64,000 bases of DNA from Bacteroides ndongoniae (GCF_900108345.1 NZ_FNVV01000014.1:930001-994000), one strand, 5' to 3'; numbered from the stretch's first letter, positions 8,258-17,636 are shown. Numbers and translations are program-made. Notes: generated by a model from the sequence alone, not told the origin.

Positions 8258-9238
8258 TTACCAGATGCCTTCGGTCGTCATCTGCACGCGCTTCAGGGTG
8301 CCGTCCTCGTTGTAGTAGAGGCGGTCGATGCACACCGAACGGCGGAAGCTGCCACCCGTGGGGTTGATGGCGCCGTTGTGGTAGATGAAATACCACTGGC
8401 CGCCAAACTCGATGATGGCCTGATGGTTGGTGTTGGAGTTGCCGGCCAGCTCGTTCAGGACGCCCTTGTACTCCCACGGGCCGGTGATGCTGCGGCTCAT
8501 GGCGTAGCAGATTTTCTCGGGGAACTCCGAGGCATACGACAGGTAGTACCAGTCGCCACGCTTGTGCAGCCAGGGGGCTTCGGTGAAGCGAGGCAGGTCG
8601 ACGGGCACGATGGGGCCGTCCAGCTCGATCATATTCTTCTTCAGCTTGGCGTAGTAGCACTGAGTGTTGCCCCAATACAGGTAGGCCTGTCCGTCGTCGT
8701 CGATGAAGACGGTGGGGTCGATGTCGTCCCAGTAGCTTTTGCTGCGCTCGGTAGTCATGTCGTTGGTTATCAAGGCCGAGCCGCGGGCGTCAACGAAGGG
8801 ACCCGTGGGCGAGTCGGACACGGCCACGCCGATGGACTTGCCGGGGATGGTGGCGTGTTCGACGGTCACATACCAGTAGAACTTGCCGTCGCGCTCGATG
8901 ACCTGACTGGCCCATGCCTCGCCCTTGGCCCAGGCGAAGTCTTTGGCACGCAGGGGGACGGGGTGTTCGGTCCACGTCTTCAGGTCGGACGAGGAGAAGA
9001 CGCACCACTCGTTCAGCAAGTAGTGTTCGGCCGTGGGCGGACATTCGTCGTGCCCGGCGTAGATGTAGAGCCTGCCGTCGTGAACCATGGCGCCGGGGTC
9101 GGCCGTGTACTTGTACTTCACCAGCGGATTGCCGCCGGCCACAAACGTGGTGTCTTCTTGAGCCGACAGCCCGCAGGGGGCTGCCAGCCAAGAAGTTACC
9201 ATAAAAACAACAACCTTAAAAAAACTATGTACTTGCAT
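8258..9238 (-). CDS. GH43 arabinosidase/xylosidase-type glycosidase, exported
   Basis: 326 residues. A signal peptide (about 1-26, ending GLSA-Q) precedes a single five-bladed GH43 domain. The three catalytic carboxylates are visible: D47 in TADPGAM (base), D174 in DIDPTVF (pKa modulator) and E220 in TEAPWL (acid). There is no C-terminal accessory domain. It begins 5 nt after the GH51 gene and is the last gene of the leftward operon, so the expected job is removal of arabinofuranosyl units from arabinan oligosaccharides in the periplasm. Base composition is very GC-rich compared with the SusCD genes. The exact GH43 subfamily and linkage cannot be set by eye. Confidence 0.88.
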   Translation of the reverse strand: MQVHSFFKVVVFMVTSWLAAPCGLSAQEDTTFVAGGNPLVKYKYTADPGAMVHDGRLYIYAGHDECPPTAEHYLLNEWCVFSSSDLKTWTEHPVPLRAKDFAWAKGEAWASQVIERDGKFYWYVTVEHATIPGKSIGVAVSDSPTGPFVDARGSALITNDMTTERSKSYWDDIDPTVFIDDDGQAYLYWGNTQCYYAKLKKNMIELDGPIVPVDLPRFTEAPWLHKRGDWYYLSYASEFPEKICYAMSRSITGPWEYKGVLNELAGNSNTNHQAIIEFGGQWYFIYHNGAINPTGGSFRRSVCIDRLYYNEDGTLKRVQMTTEGIW

Positions 9239-9243
9239 AAAGA

Positions 9244-11223
9244 TTACAATTCAAAGATATAGACAGCAAATGTATTCGGTTCGATTTCCACCTGCGCGCC
9301 CTGCGCTTCGACCGTCAGCGCCGATTCCCGAGGCACGATGGCCGAGGGGGCGTCGAGGGTGTTGTCCTTGTCCGGGTCGGGCGAGGCCAGCTTGACGCAG
9401 CGTCCGGCGGTCAGGGCGGCTTTCTTCTTCATGCCGTCGAAGGTCAGCCGGATGCTCTGCGCCTTGTCCGAGGTGTTGGCCACCTTGACGATGTACCGGT
9501 TCTTGTCCTTGTCGATCACTGCGCTGGCAAAGAGTCCGTCCTGGCCTTCGGCACCCGTCACGGGGCGTTTGTCCATGGTGAGCGGCAGCACGTAGGTACC
9601 CTTATACAGCCCGTAGAGCTGCTGCACATAGTAGCTGACGGAGCGCACGGAGCGCAGGTTGTCGTACCAGATGAGGTCGGGGCGCCACTGCCAGCCCTCG
9701 ACGTGGGCAAAGAGCGGGGCGTAGGTAGCCATGTGGACGATGTCGGCATTGCGCTCAAGCCCCGTCATAAAGGCGGCTTCGAGCAGCGAGGCGTGGAAGT
9801 GGTTCCACTTCTTGCCCTTGCCGTGGCAGGCATATTCGCCGGCAAACACCTTGGGACCCTTGCGGTCGTAGCCGTCGTAGCGCGCGCCCTGGCCGAGGAA
9901 CCACGATTCGGGGCGGTAGAAGTGCTCGTCCACCAAGTCGGCCTTCAGACGCTTCATCTCGGGCCACAGGTAGTCGAACTGCTTTCCTTCGGAGTCGGGA
10001 CCCGAACTGCCCACAATCCTGATGTCGGGATAGGCCTTGCGGATGGCCTTGACGAAGGGTTCCAGATGCTCGGGATACTCGCTGCCCCACTGTTCGTTGC
10101 CGATGCCGATGAACTTCAGGTTGAACGGCGCGGGATGCCCCATGTCGGCACGCAGCTTGCCCCAGGTGGTGGTCGTGTCGCCGTTGGCAAACTCAATTAG
10201 GTCGAGCGCATCCTGCACGTAGTCCTGCAACTCACAGACGGGCACATGGGCGTCGGCGTTGGGGTTCTGAAACTGGCAGGCAAGGCCGCAGCTCAGCACC
10301 GGCAGCGGCTCGGCGCCTATTTCTTCGGACAGCTGGAAAAACTCGTAGAAGCCCAGTCCGTAGCTCTGATAATAGTCGGGATAGAAACGGTGGGCGAAGG
10401 TGTACTGCCAGCGGTTTTCGTTCAGCGGACGGTTCTCGACGGGGCCTACCGAGTTTTTCCAATTATAGCGGGTGGCCAGGTCGGTACCCTCGACGATGCA
10501 TCCGCCGGGGAAGCGGAAGATGCCGGGCTTCAGGTCGGCGAGCGCCTGCGCCAGGTCTTTACGCAAGCCGTTTTCGTGCCCCTTCCACGTATCGACGGGG
10601 AAGAGCGAGATGTGCTCCAGATCGACCGTCTGCGGCGACGCCAGGAAGATGCGGAGGACGGCTTTGGGATTGGTTACGGGCGACTTCAACACTACCTGAT
10701 ACTTCTTCCACTCCTTCGAGTCGATGTCCAGCGTGGCGGTGGCAAAGGCCTGCTGCTCGCCCATCGACTTGGTATCGACCAGTTCGACGCGGATCTTTCC
10801 GGCCTCCTTGCCGTCGGGGATGCGTGCCCACACCGAGAAGCGATATTCGGCGTCGCGACTGACGCCGATGCCGAAGAAGCCTTCGTTGTCGAGCCCCGTC
10901 TGTTTGTGCGGGTGTCCGGCGTAAGCCAGGCGTACGTAGTGCGGATTGCGTTCGAAGAGGCCGTCGTCCTTCACTGTCACCTTGCCGAAGCTCTTCCACC
11001 CCATCAGGTGTTGCGGAAACTCGAACGAACGGTTCTTCACCAGTTCGGCATACAGGCCTCCGTCGGCCGCATAGTTGATGTCCTCGAAAAAGAGTCCGTA
11101 CATGGTGGGCTGAATCTCGGCGCCCACTTTTTTTGTCTGAATGACAAACTCGTGCGTCTGCGCCTGCAGGGTCATGCCCACGGCCAGCGCCATCGTCGTC
11201 AGTAGTCTTTTGGTTTTCATCAT
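9244..11223 (-). CDS. GH51 alpha-L-arabinofuranosidase, exported, with N-terminal carbohydrate-binding-like domain
   Basis: 659 residues. A signal peptide (1-21, ending LQAQ) is followed by an N-terminal region and a CBM4-like beta-sandwich (about 60-205). The GH51 TIM barrel then carries the acid/base E377 in GIGNEQWG and the nucleophile E463 in FAGEYACHG, and a C-terminal beta domain ends the protein. It releases non-reducing L-arabinofuranose from arabinan side chains or oligosaccharides. It is the middle gene of the leftward operon, 141 bp after the first GH43 and 5 nt before the second. The coding strand is strikingly GC-rich (43 of 60 bases G or C at 9301-9360), unlike most of the window. 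A second GH51 of the shorter type is at 39424. Confidence 0.92.
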   Translation of the reverse strand: MMKTKRLLTTMALAVGMTLQAQTHEFVIQTKKVGAEIQPTMYGLFFEDINYAADGGLYAELVKNRSFEFPQHLMGWKSFGKVTVKDDGLFERNPHYVRLAYAGHPHKQTGLDNEGFFGIGVSRDAEYRFSVWARIPDGKEAGKIRVELVDTKSMGEQQAFATATLDIDSKEWKKYQVVLKSPVTNPKAVLRIFLASPQTVDLEHISLFPVDTWKGHENGLRKDLAQALADLKPGIFRFPGGCIVEGTDLATRYNWKNSVGPVENRPLNENRWQYTFAHRFYPDYYQSYGLGFYEFFQLSEEIGAEPLPVLSCGLACQFQNPNADAHVPVCELQDYVQDALDLIEFANGDTTTTWGKLRADMGHPAPFNLKFIGIGNEQWGSEYPEHLEPFVKAIRKAYPDIRIVGSSGPDSEGKQFDYLWPEMKRLKADLVDEHFYRPESWFLGQGARYDGYDRKGPKVFAGEYACHGKGKKWNHFHASLLEAAFMTGLERNADIVHMATYAPLFAHVEGWQWRPDLIWYDNLRSVRSVSYYVQQLYGLYKGTYVLPLTMDKRPVTGAEGQDGLFASAVIDKDKNRYIVKVANTSDKAQSIRLTFDGMKKKAALTAGRCVKLASPDPDKDNTLDAPSAIVPRESALTVEAQGAQVEIEPNTFAVYIFEL

Positions 11224-11276
11224 GGTTATTATTTTTAATGTAAGTTTTTGGTTTTCAAATATTTTTCGCAGTTATA

Positions 11277-11302
11277 GCGTTACAGTATTACAGTTACAGT
11301 TA
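11277..11302. repeat. direct repeat, right copy (TTACAG-rich element)
   Basis: GCGTTACAGTATTACAG followed by TTACAGTTA, matching 8119-8146 except for one or two inserted bases. It sits between the GH43 and GH51 genes. Next to it (11340-11365) is a second small repeat, GTTCTTCATT written twice. Confidence 0.75.
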
Positions 11303-11364
11303 AGTAAATTAGAATAATAGAAGCCTTCCTCCTCCTCTCTCGTTCTTCATTCTTCGTTCTTCAT

Positions 11365-12852
11365 TCACTTCACCCTCTTTCCCCACACCGAGCGTCCGCG
11401 CGCGTCGAGTCCAGTGAAGAGTACCGTTTCCTGTTCGTTCTCCCAGTCGTGGCCGGCAAAGACGATGAGGTTGTCGATCGGCTCGCCGTCGAGCGTCAGC
11501 GTAAGGCCTTGCTTGTCCTCGACAAAGGCCCAACTACCTGCCCCGTTGGCCAGCTCTCCGCCCTTGGCAAACTGCAACTTGCGCGAGCGGTTCCATTCTT
11601 CCTCCTTCAGTTCGCCTTCGCCCCACAGAATCTGTCCAGCCTCCAGGCGACGTTCGTACAGGGGCTCCTGCACACGGATTACCTCCCACTCGCCTACGAG
11701 GTCGGCCGCCCTGAAGCGGCGAGGCTGAGTGCCGGCATAGCGTTCGGGCGACACGACAGGCCATCCGTCGTCGGTGAAGAACACCTGACGCACGTGTAAG
11801 TCCATCATCAGGTTGTGAGGCGAAAGACGCCCCTGATGAGCCATGAAGAATCGTCCGTCGTCGGTCGTAAAGACGCTGCAATGCGCCGTGCCCGCCCAGC
11901 CCGGATGATTGTCGAAGCGATACGGAGCCGTCAGTATGGGGAAGTTGTTGGTCGTGTCCTTCAGCTGCTTGCCGAAGAAGTCGGTAAAGGGTCCCTCGGC
12001 CTTGTCCGAACGGCCTACGCGCACGTTGTAGGTGGTCATCAGCGGGTCGTACGACGTAAAGAGGTAGTATTGCTTCAGCTCGGGGTGATAGATTATTTCG
12101 GGAGCCTCCAGATTGTCTTTCCGATAATTGGCGCGGCGTGCTATCAGATGCCCCTTGTCGCCCTCGACCAGCGGAAGCCCGGTCGACGGATTCAACTCCA
12201 GGCAATACAAGCCACCAAAGAAGGAACCATAATGCAACCACCATTTTCCGTTCGCAGGGTCAACCACGACGCTGGGGTCGATGGCATTCATTGCTGTCGT
12301 TTCATCCGTCCGGACTACACATCCCATCTGCTTCCAGGGACCTTCGGGCGAAGCCGATTCGGCCAGCCCTATATAAGACGTTTTCCGACCGAAGGCCGAA
12401 ACGCTGAAATAAAGTCGGTATCTGTCCTTATACGGAACGATGTAGGGCGCCCAGATGTTGGTAGCCCCCTGCCCTCCCGCATGAGCGTGCACCCACTCGA
12501 CGGCTTCGCGAGGAATCTCGGGGAATACCCATCCGAGGAACTCCCAATGCACCAAGTCCTTCGAACGGCGCATCTGAATGTAGCCCAAGGGTACGCCCTT
12601 TTCTTCGGCCTGCTTGCGGTTTTCACGATAGATGGCGTCGGTGGAGTACATATAATAATAGTCGCCAATCTTCCGACACGAAGGGTCGTGAACGTTATAC
12701 GTTCCCCATTGACGGTAGTCCTCCATCGCAGACACATGATGATAATCGTCGCTCCAGGGATTGGGCGAAGCAGTCGGTACAAAAGCCGACTGAGAACAAC
12801 TCACTAAAAAGAGACTCGCTAAACCTGCAGTCAGGCAGAAAAGGTTTCTCAT
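11365..12852 (-). CDS. GH43 endo-arabinanase-like lipoprotein
   Basis: 495 residues from the ATG at 12850-12852; a longer frame would cross the promoter and operator. A lipoprotein signal (LFLVSC, Cys19) predicts membrane anchoring. The GH43 propeller has D56 in YNVHDPS, an IDPSVVVD motif (about 205) and LEAPEIIYHP (acid Glu about 262). It is followed by a C-terminal beta-barrel domain (about 395-495) like that of extracellular endo-1,5-alpha-L-arabinanases. It probably cuts the arabinan backbone, surface-exposed or periplasmic. It is the first gene of the leftward operon and its promoter carries the proposed HTCS operator. It resembles the GH43 at 29552 in motif layout. Confidence 0.87.
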   Translation of the reverse strand: MRNLFCLTAGLASLFLVSCSQSAFVPTASPNPWSDDYHHVSAMEDYRQWGTYNVHDPSCRKIGDYYYMYSTDAIYRENRKQAEEKGVPLGYIQMRRSKDLVHWEFLGWVFPEIPREAVEWVHAHAGGQGATNIWAPYIVPYKDRYRLYFSVSAFGRKTSYIGLAESASPEGPWKQMGCVVRTDETTAMNAIDPSVVVDPANGKWWLHYGSFFGGLYCLELNPSTGLPLVEGDKGHLIARRANYRKDNLEAPEIIYHPELKQYYLFTSYDPLMTTYNVRVGRSDKAEGPFTDFFGKQLKDTTNNFPILTAPYRFDNHPGWAGTAHCSVFTTDDGRFFMAHQGRLSPHNLMMDLHVRQVFFTDDGWPVVSPERYAGTQPRRFRAADLVGEWEVIRVQEPLYERRLEAGQILWGEGELKEEEWNRSRKLQFAKGGELANGAGSWAFVEDKQGLTLTLDGEPIDNLIVFAGHDWENEQETVLFTGLDARGRSVWGKRVK

Positions 12853-12876
12853 AATACCAGCATTTTTATTTTTTAG

Positions 12877-12884
12877 CAAAAATA
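12877..12884 (-). promoter_or_regulatory. -7 box of the leftward arabinan operon
   Basis: Minus-strand TATTTTTG fits TAnnTTTG. It is 20 nt below the operator half-site ending at 12905 and 24 nt above the ATG. No TTG -33 element is present; the operator occupies that place. Confidence 0.65.
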
Positions 12885-12904
12885 CGCACCGACCCAACTT
12901 CGAA

Positions 12905-12936
12905 AGGTGGACAAACGAACTTTTTAGGTGGACAAT
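12905..12936 (-). promoter_or_regulatory. predicted HTCS operator, leftward operon
   Basis: On the minus strand, ATTGTCCACCT (12936-12926), 10 nt, then TTTGTCCACCT (12915-12905): a direct repeat with 21-bp period. The same arrangement occurs upstream of the rightward operon at 17586-17617. The distance to the -7 box is 20 nt here and 19 nt there. Two direct half-sites two helical turns apart suit a pair of AraC-type DNA-binding domains such as the one ending the HTCS between the operons. Confidence 0.75.
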
Positions 12937-12992
12937 AGGCCACCAGAGGCAAAAAGCCCGCCACACATACTTTCACATCTCGCCGAATCCAT

Positions 12993-13000
12993 TATCTTTG
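12993..13000 (+). promoter_or_regulatory. -7 box of the HTCS gene
   Basis: TATCTTTG, a perfect TAnnTTTG match, 21 nt before the ATG at 13022. A TTT near 12971 is the only -33 candidate. The strong box suggests constitutive sensor expression. Confidence 0.65.
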
Positions 13001-13021
13001 CCAGCACTAATACCAAGAAAA

Positions 13022-16000
13022 ATGAAAACAAATCTCAACCTGTACCTTATTATATTATACAGTCTGTTTCTGTCGTGCCCCGCCTCAGCATGGGCACAAG
13101 AAACGTTTGCCGACCGATACAACATCTCGTACATCACCATGAACGAGGGACTGCCCAACAACTTCATCGACGACATCTACAAAGACAGCCACGGCTTTCT
13201 GTGGATTTCGACACAAGGAGGTGGCCTATCAAGATACGACGGTTACGGTTTTGTTAACTTCAGCGTTAGCACTCCCCACTGTCCGCTGAAAAGCAATTTC
13301 GTGTACAGGGTCTTCGAAGACCGCTTCCAACGCCTATGGGTGATTTCGGAAGGCGGAACCGACATCATCGACCTCAACACGTTGCGCCCCGTTCCGCTGC
13401 TGAAAGGTCTCCCCCATCAGGAACTGACATGGCAACCCGCTTCCTACATTCTGAACGATACGCAAGGCTACATCTGGCTGTATGCCGACAAATTCCTGCA
13501 CCGCATCGAACTGGACGAGCAAGGAGGCATACGCAACGTATGCTCACTGCAAACCAACAGCTCCTTCCGCGATGCAGCCATCCTGTGCGATTTCGATGCC
13601 GACGGAAAAATATGGATGGGCCTCAACGGAAAACTGTACAAAGTAAGCATGGACACCCAAGGCAAGCTCACCGCCAACCCCATCACAGGCAGCTTCTCCT
13701 TCAAGGCCGATACATACTTCAACGACTTCATCATCAAGGAAAACGAACTTTGGATAACGACCAACTACGGACTGTACCGATACAACAAGAAAGAGAACAT
13801 TGTGAAGCATTACCAACACCAGCCACACGACCCCTACTCACTATCGCAAAACTACCTGACCGATCTGGCCATCACCAGCGACAAGCAGCTCATCATCGGT
13901 AGTCTGAAAGGCCTCAACGTCTACAACCCCATCAAAGACAACTTCGAACGAATCGAAAACGAATACTCGCACACTGGCAGCAACCTGCTGAACAGCAACT
14001 TCGTCAACTGCATCACTGTCGAAGGCAACCACATCTGGATAGGCACCGACAACGGAGGTATCAATAAGTTTACCACCAAGCGCCTGTCTATACAAAACTA
14101 TCGCCACGACCCGCAAAACAGTCATACCCTGTCGCATAACCCCGTAAACGCCATCTACGAAGACCGCGAAGGTACCCTGTGGGTTGGAACCGTAGAAGGC
14201 GGACTGAACAGAAAAGAAAAAGGAAGCGACAGCTTCACACACTATACGCACGAAGACGGCATACTGAGCCACAACTCGGTCAGCGCCATCACCACCGATC
14301 CACAAGGCCGCCTGTGGATAGGAACCTGGGGAGGAGGCATCAACCTGCTCGACCACAAAAATCCACGCCGTGTGCTGAAGAGCATCTTCTCGCCTTCCGA
14401 CGACAATAAATATCCCGGTAGCTTCATCGGAGCACTGACGTACGACTCCATCAACAATGGCATGTGGATAGGCACCAACCAGGGCATCTACTTCTACGAC
14501 CTGCAACAAAGCAAGTTCATCCTGCCCCTGCCCGAACAGGTGAACGCCAACATACGCGGTTGCATCGGATCGCTCGTCGATAAGGAAGGACACCTGTGGA
14601 TGGGGTGCATGGACGGTGTCTACATCATCGACTTGCACACACGCCCGCAATCGGACGACAACACCTACTTCGAATACCGCCATCTGAAGTACAAACTGGA
14701 CATCCCCACCTCCAGACAAGTGGAGAAAATCACCTGTATGTATCAGGCCAAAGACGGCACGCTATGGCTGGGCAGCAACGGCAACGGCATCTATCGGCGA
14801 AGCACCGACGAACAAGGCAACGAAACCTTTACCGCCTACACCACTCAACACGGACTGGCCAACAACAGCGTCCGAGGAATACTCGAAGACGACAAAGGGC
14901 TGCTATGGATAGCTACCTACAACGGCATATCAAGACTGCACCCCAACACAGGCCACATCACCAACTACACCCGACAAGACGGACTGGCCGACACCCAATT
15001 CTATTGGAATGCCGCCTGCAATTCGACCGAGGGCGAACTGTACTTCGGCCATCTGAAAGGACTGACCTCTATCAAATACGACCTGCCGACGGTGCCCGAA
15101 CAGCCCTCACAAGTAAGGTTCACACGCCTGTTGGTAGGCAATGAAGAAATCTATGCGGGCAGCGAACAACTGCCACAAGACATCGCCGTGACCCGCGAAA
15201 TCGAAATACACGAGAAACAGAAATCCTTCTCGCTGGAGTTCTCGGCCCTGAACTTCGAGTCCGAACATACAGCCACCTACGCATATCGCCTCGTGGGCTT
15301 CGACTCGAAGTGGATCAAAGTGCCCTGCGACCGCCGCTTTGCCAGCTACACCAACCTCTCGCCAGGCACCTACACCCTGCAAGTGAAGTATTGCCCCGAC
15401 GATGCAAACAGCCAGGAAAATCTGACCGAACTGAAAATCATCATCAAACCCTACTTCTACAAACAGCCTTGGTTCGTACTGCTGATGACCGTCATAGCCC
15501 TGATACTGACTTGGCAATTCTACCAATGGCGCATCCGCAACTTCGTCAAGCAGCGCGAACTGCTCCACCAGAAAGTAGAACAGCGCACCCGCGAACTGAA
15601 CAAACAAAAAGAACTGCTGGAACAGCAGACTGAAGAACTTTCACGACAGAACCTGATGCTGAAAGAGCAAAACGAAAAAATCACCCGCCAGAAAACACAG
15701 CTGGCTAAAATGGCACGCAAAATACAAGAACTCACACTGGACAAGATAGCTTTCTTCACCAACATCACCCACGAGTTCCGTACTCCCATCACGCTCATCA
15801 TCGGCCCCATAGAACGGGCACTGAAACTGAGCTACAACCCGCAGGTCATCGAGCAGCTGCACTTCGTAGAACGCAATTCGAAATACCTGCTCTCGCTCGT
15901 CAACCAGCTGATGGACTTCCGCAAGGTAGAATCGGGCAAACTCGAAATCGTGAAGAGCCGGCACAACTTCCAGAAGTTTGCCGACGAACTCATCACCCCC

Positions 16001-17293
16001 TTCGAAGTCTTTGCCAAAGGGCGCAACATCAGCCTGAAGCACTACTACCGCCTGCCCTCGCCCGAATTTACGTACGACGAAGAAGCCATGCACAAAGTGC
16101 TGACCAATCTGCTGAGCAACGCCATCAAGTTCACCCCCGACGGCGGACGCATCGCCCTCTACATCGCCCAACTGCCACCCACCGACCAGCGCGGTGCCAC
16201 CCTCTACATCTGCGTCAGCGATACAGGCGGAGGCATCCCGACCGAAGACATCGACAAGATATTCAACCGCTTCTATCAGTCGAAAGGGCAAAACAAATAC
16301 CCCATGTACGGACAGACTGGAAGCGGCATCGGCCTCTACCTGTGCAAGCGCATCATACAGATGCTCGACGGCGACATACATGCCTGCAACAACCACACCG
16401 TCGGCTGCTCGTTCCGCATTCTGCTGCCCATCGGGCAAGAAGATGCGACAGCCCATGTAGCTATTCCCTCTACTCCGTCGGCCGAGGCAGTTGCCAAGTC
16501 CGAAAACGCAAGCGAAACCAAGAAGGAGCTGCACATACTGGTCGTAGAAGACAATGCCGACATGCGAGCCTACATCCGGTCTATTCTACGCGATAAATAC
16601 CACGTGAGCGAAGCAGCCAACGGCATCGAAGCCTTGGAAGTGCTCAATGCCCACCCCGTCGACTTCATCATCAGCGACCTGATGATGCCAGGCATGGATG
16701 GCCTTGAACTGTCGAGAAGGGTAAAGGCCAACATCGCCATCTCGCACATCCCCTTCCTGATGCTTACGGCTAAAACCTCACAGGAATCGCGCATCGAAAG
16801 CTACCGTGTCGGTGTGGACGACTATCTGCTGAAGCCTTTCGACGACACCTTGCTGCTGGCACGCATCGAAAACATACTGGAGAACCGCAAACGCTATCAG
16901 CGGAAGTTCGCCCTGAATATGCAGGTGGACGAACTGAACATCGACGAAAAGTCGGGCGATAAAAAATTCCTGAACCACGTCATGGACGTAATGAAGGAGA
17001 ACTACAAGAACCCCGAATTCGAAGTCGCCAACTTCTGCGAAGCAGTAGGCGTCAGCAAGACCATGCTGAATCAGAAACTGCAAAGCCTCGTAGGACAATC
17101 AGCAGGCCAGTTCATCCGCAACTATCGACTGAATCTGGCACGCGACCTCCTCCTGAAGCATCGCGGGCAGAAAGACACCAGCATCTCCGAGATAGCCTAC
17201 GAAGTCGGCTTCAACGATCCGAAATACTTTACCCGCTGCTTCACCAAGGAGTTCAACATCACTCCCCGCGAGCTGCTGAGCAAAGAAGCCTAA
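13022..17293 (+). CDS. hybrid two-component system sensor-regulator (HTCS) for arabinan
   Basis: 1423 residues from the ATG at 13022, after the -7 box. Domains in order: signal peptide (1-27); periplasmic two-component propeller repeats (about 35-715, many LWIGT/LWMG strands); Y_Y_Y domain (about 730-810); one membrane helix (about 818-840); coiled coil (about 845-900); HisKA with phospho-acceptor H917 in ITHEFRTP; HATPase (about 1030-1145); receiver with D1219 in IISDLMMPGMDG; AraC helix-turn-helix (about 1318-1423, ending NITPRELLSKE). A single protein thus senses oligosaccharide in the periplasm and binds DNA. It lies between the two operons it should control. From memory its position equals B. 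thetaiotaomicron BT0366, linked to arabinan response. Confidence 0.95.
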   Translation: MKTNLNLYLIILYSLFLSCPASAWAQETFADRYNISYITMNEGLPNNFIDDIYKDSHGFLWISTQGGGLSRYDGYGFVNFSVSTPHCPLKSNFVYRVFEDRFQRLWVISEGGTDIIDLNTLRPVPLLKGLPHQELTWQPASYILNDTQGYIWLYADKFLHRIELDEQGGIRNVCSLQTNSSFRDAAILCDFDADGKIWMGLNGKLYKVSMDTQGKLTANPITGSFSFKADTYFNDFIIKENELWITTNYGLYRYNKKENIVKHYQHQPHDPYSLSQNYLTDLAITSDKQLIIGSLKGLNVYNPIKDNFERIENEYSHTGSNLLNSNFVNCITVEGNHIWIGTDNGGINKFTTKRLSIQNYRHDPQNSHTLSHNPVNAIYEDREGTLWVGTVEGGLNRKEKGSDSFTHYTHEDGILSHNSVSAITTDPQGRLWIGTWGGGINLLDHKNPRRVLKSIFSPSDDNKYPGSFIGALTYDSINNGMWIGTNQGIYFYDLQQSKFILPLPEQVNANIRGCIGSLVDKEGHLWMGCMDGVYIIDLHTRPQSDDNTYFEYRHLKYKLDIPTSRQVEKITCMYQAKDGTLWLGSNGNGIYRRSTDEQGNETFTAYTTQHGLANNSVRGILEDDKGLLWIATYNGISRLHPNTGHITNYTRQDGLADTQFYWNAACNSTEGELYFGHLKGLTSIKYDLPTVPEQPSQVRFTRLLVGNEEIYAGSEQLPQDIAVTREIEIHEKQKSFSLEFSALNFESEHTATYAYRLVGFDSKWIKVPCDRRFASYTNLSPGTYTLQVKYCPDDANSQENLTELKIIIKPYFYKQPWFVLLMTVIALILTWQFYQWRIRNFVKQRELLHQKVEQRTRELNKQKELLEQQTEELSRQNLMLKEQNEKITRQKTQLAKMARKIQELTLDKIAFFTNITHEFRTPITLIIGPIERALKLSYNPQVIEQLHFVERNSKYLLSLVNQLMDFRKVESGKLEIVKSRHNFQKFADELITPFEVFAKGRNISLKHYYRLPSPEFTYDEEAMHKVLTNLLSNAIKFTPDGGRIALYIAQLPPTDQRGATLYICVSDTGGGIPTEDIDKIFNRFYQSKGQNKYPMYGQTGSGIGLYLCKRIIQMLDGDIHACNNHTVGCSFRILLPIGQEDATAHVAIPSTPSAEAVAKSENASETKKELHILVVEDNADMRAYIRSILRDKYHVSEAANGIEALEVLNAHPVDFIISDLMMPGMDGLELSRRVKANIAISHIPFLMLTAKTSQESRIESYRVGVDDYLLKPFDDTLLLARIENILENRKRYQRKFALNMQVDELNIDEKSGDKKFLNHVMDVMKENYKNPEFEVANFCEAVGVSKTMLNQKLQSLVGQSAGQFIRNYRLNLARDLLLKHRGQKDTSISEIAYEVGFNDPKYFTRCFTKEFNITPRELLSKEA

Positions 17294-17332
17294 GGAGTAA
17301 AGCCCAGCCCCCCCTCCTCTACTCCCCCGTAC

Positions 17333-17420
17333 GAGCCACGCTTGCATGGCTCATGAGCCACATTTGTGTCCCTCATGAGCCGCACTTGTGTCCTTCGTGA
17401 GCCACACTTGCGTCCTTCGT
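17333..17420. repeat. four tandem 22-bp repeats
   Basis: Four uninterrupted 22-bp units (17333, 17355, 17377, 17399), each beginning GAGCC and mostly ending TCCTTCGT or TCCCTCAT. A decayed fifth unit starts at 17421. Each central unit contains an ACAC/GTGT-type dyad around TT. The array follows the HTCS stop codon and lies well upstream of the next operon's operator. Confidence 0.9.
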
Positions 17421-17585
17421 GAGCGCTCGCAAAGCATCCCTTTTAAGTACGTAAAACAAATAGATGGGCGCACCATTCTGCACACCACATTCCTACACAC
17501 GATTCTTACAAAACTATCACATTTACAATACAATAACCTTTCTACTCACCGATACAATTAGTGTAGTTTTTACATTGATTTTCCG

Positions 17586-17617
17586 TTTGTCCACCTATCA
17601 AGTCCATTTGTCCACCT
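17586..17617 (+). promoter_or_regulatory. predicted HTCS operator, rightward operon
   Basis: TTTGTCCACCT at 17586-17596 and again at 17607-17617, separated by 10 nt (21-bp period). It is the same sequence, order and spacing as the site upstream of the leftward operon. The downstream copy ends where a -33 TTG would sit relative to the -7 box at 17637, so the bound regulator would touch RNA polymerase. Confidence 0.8.
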
Positions 17618-17636
17618 CAATATTTACATCTATCTA

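Noticed and set aside
8378..9262. Plus-strand open frame opposite the GH43 gene
   Set aside because: Caused by the high GC content of the real minus-strand gene, which has all GH43 catalytic residues.
17333..17420. Possible CRISPR array
   Set aside because: Units are contiguous with no spacers and no cas genes are nearby; the same holds for 47538-47629 and 55511-55642.
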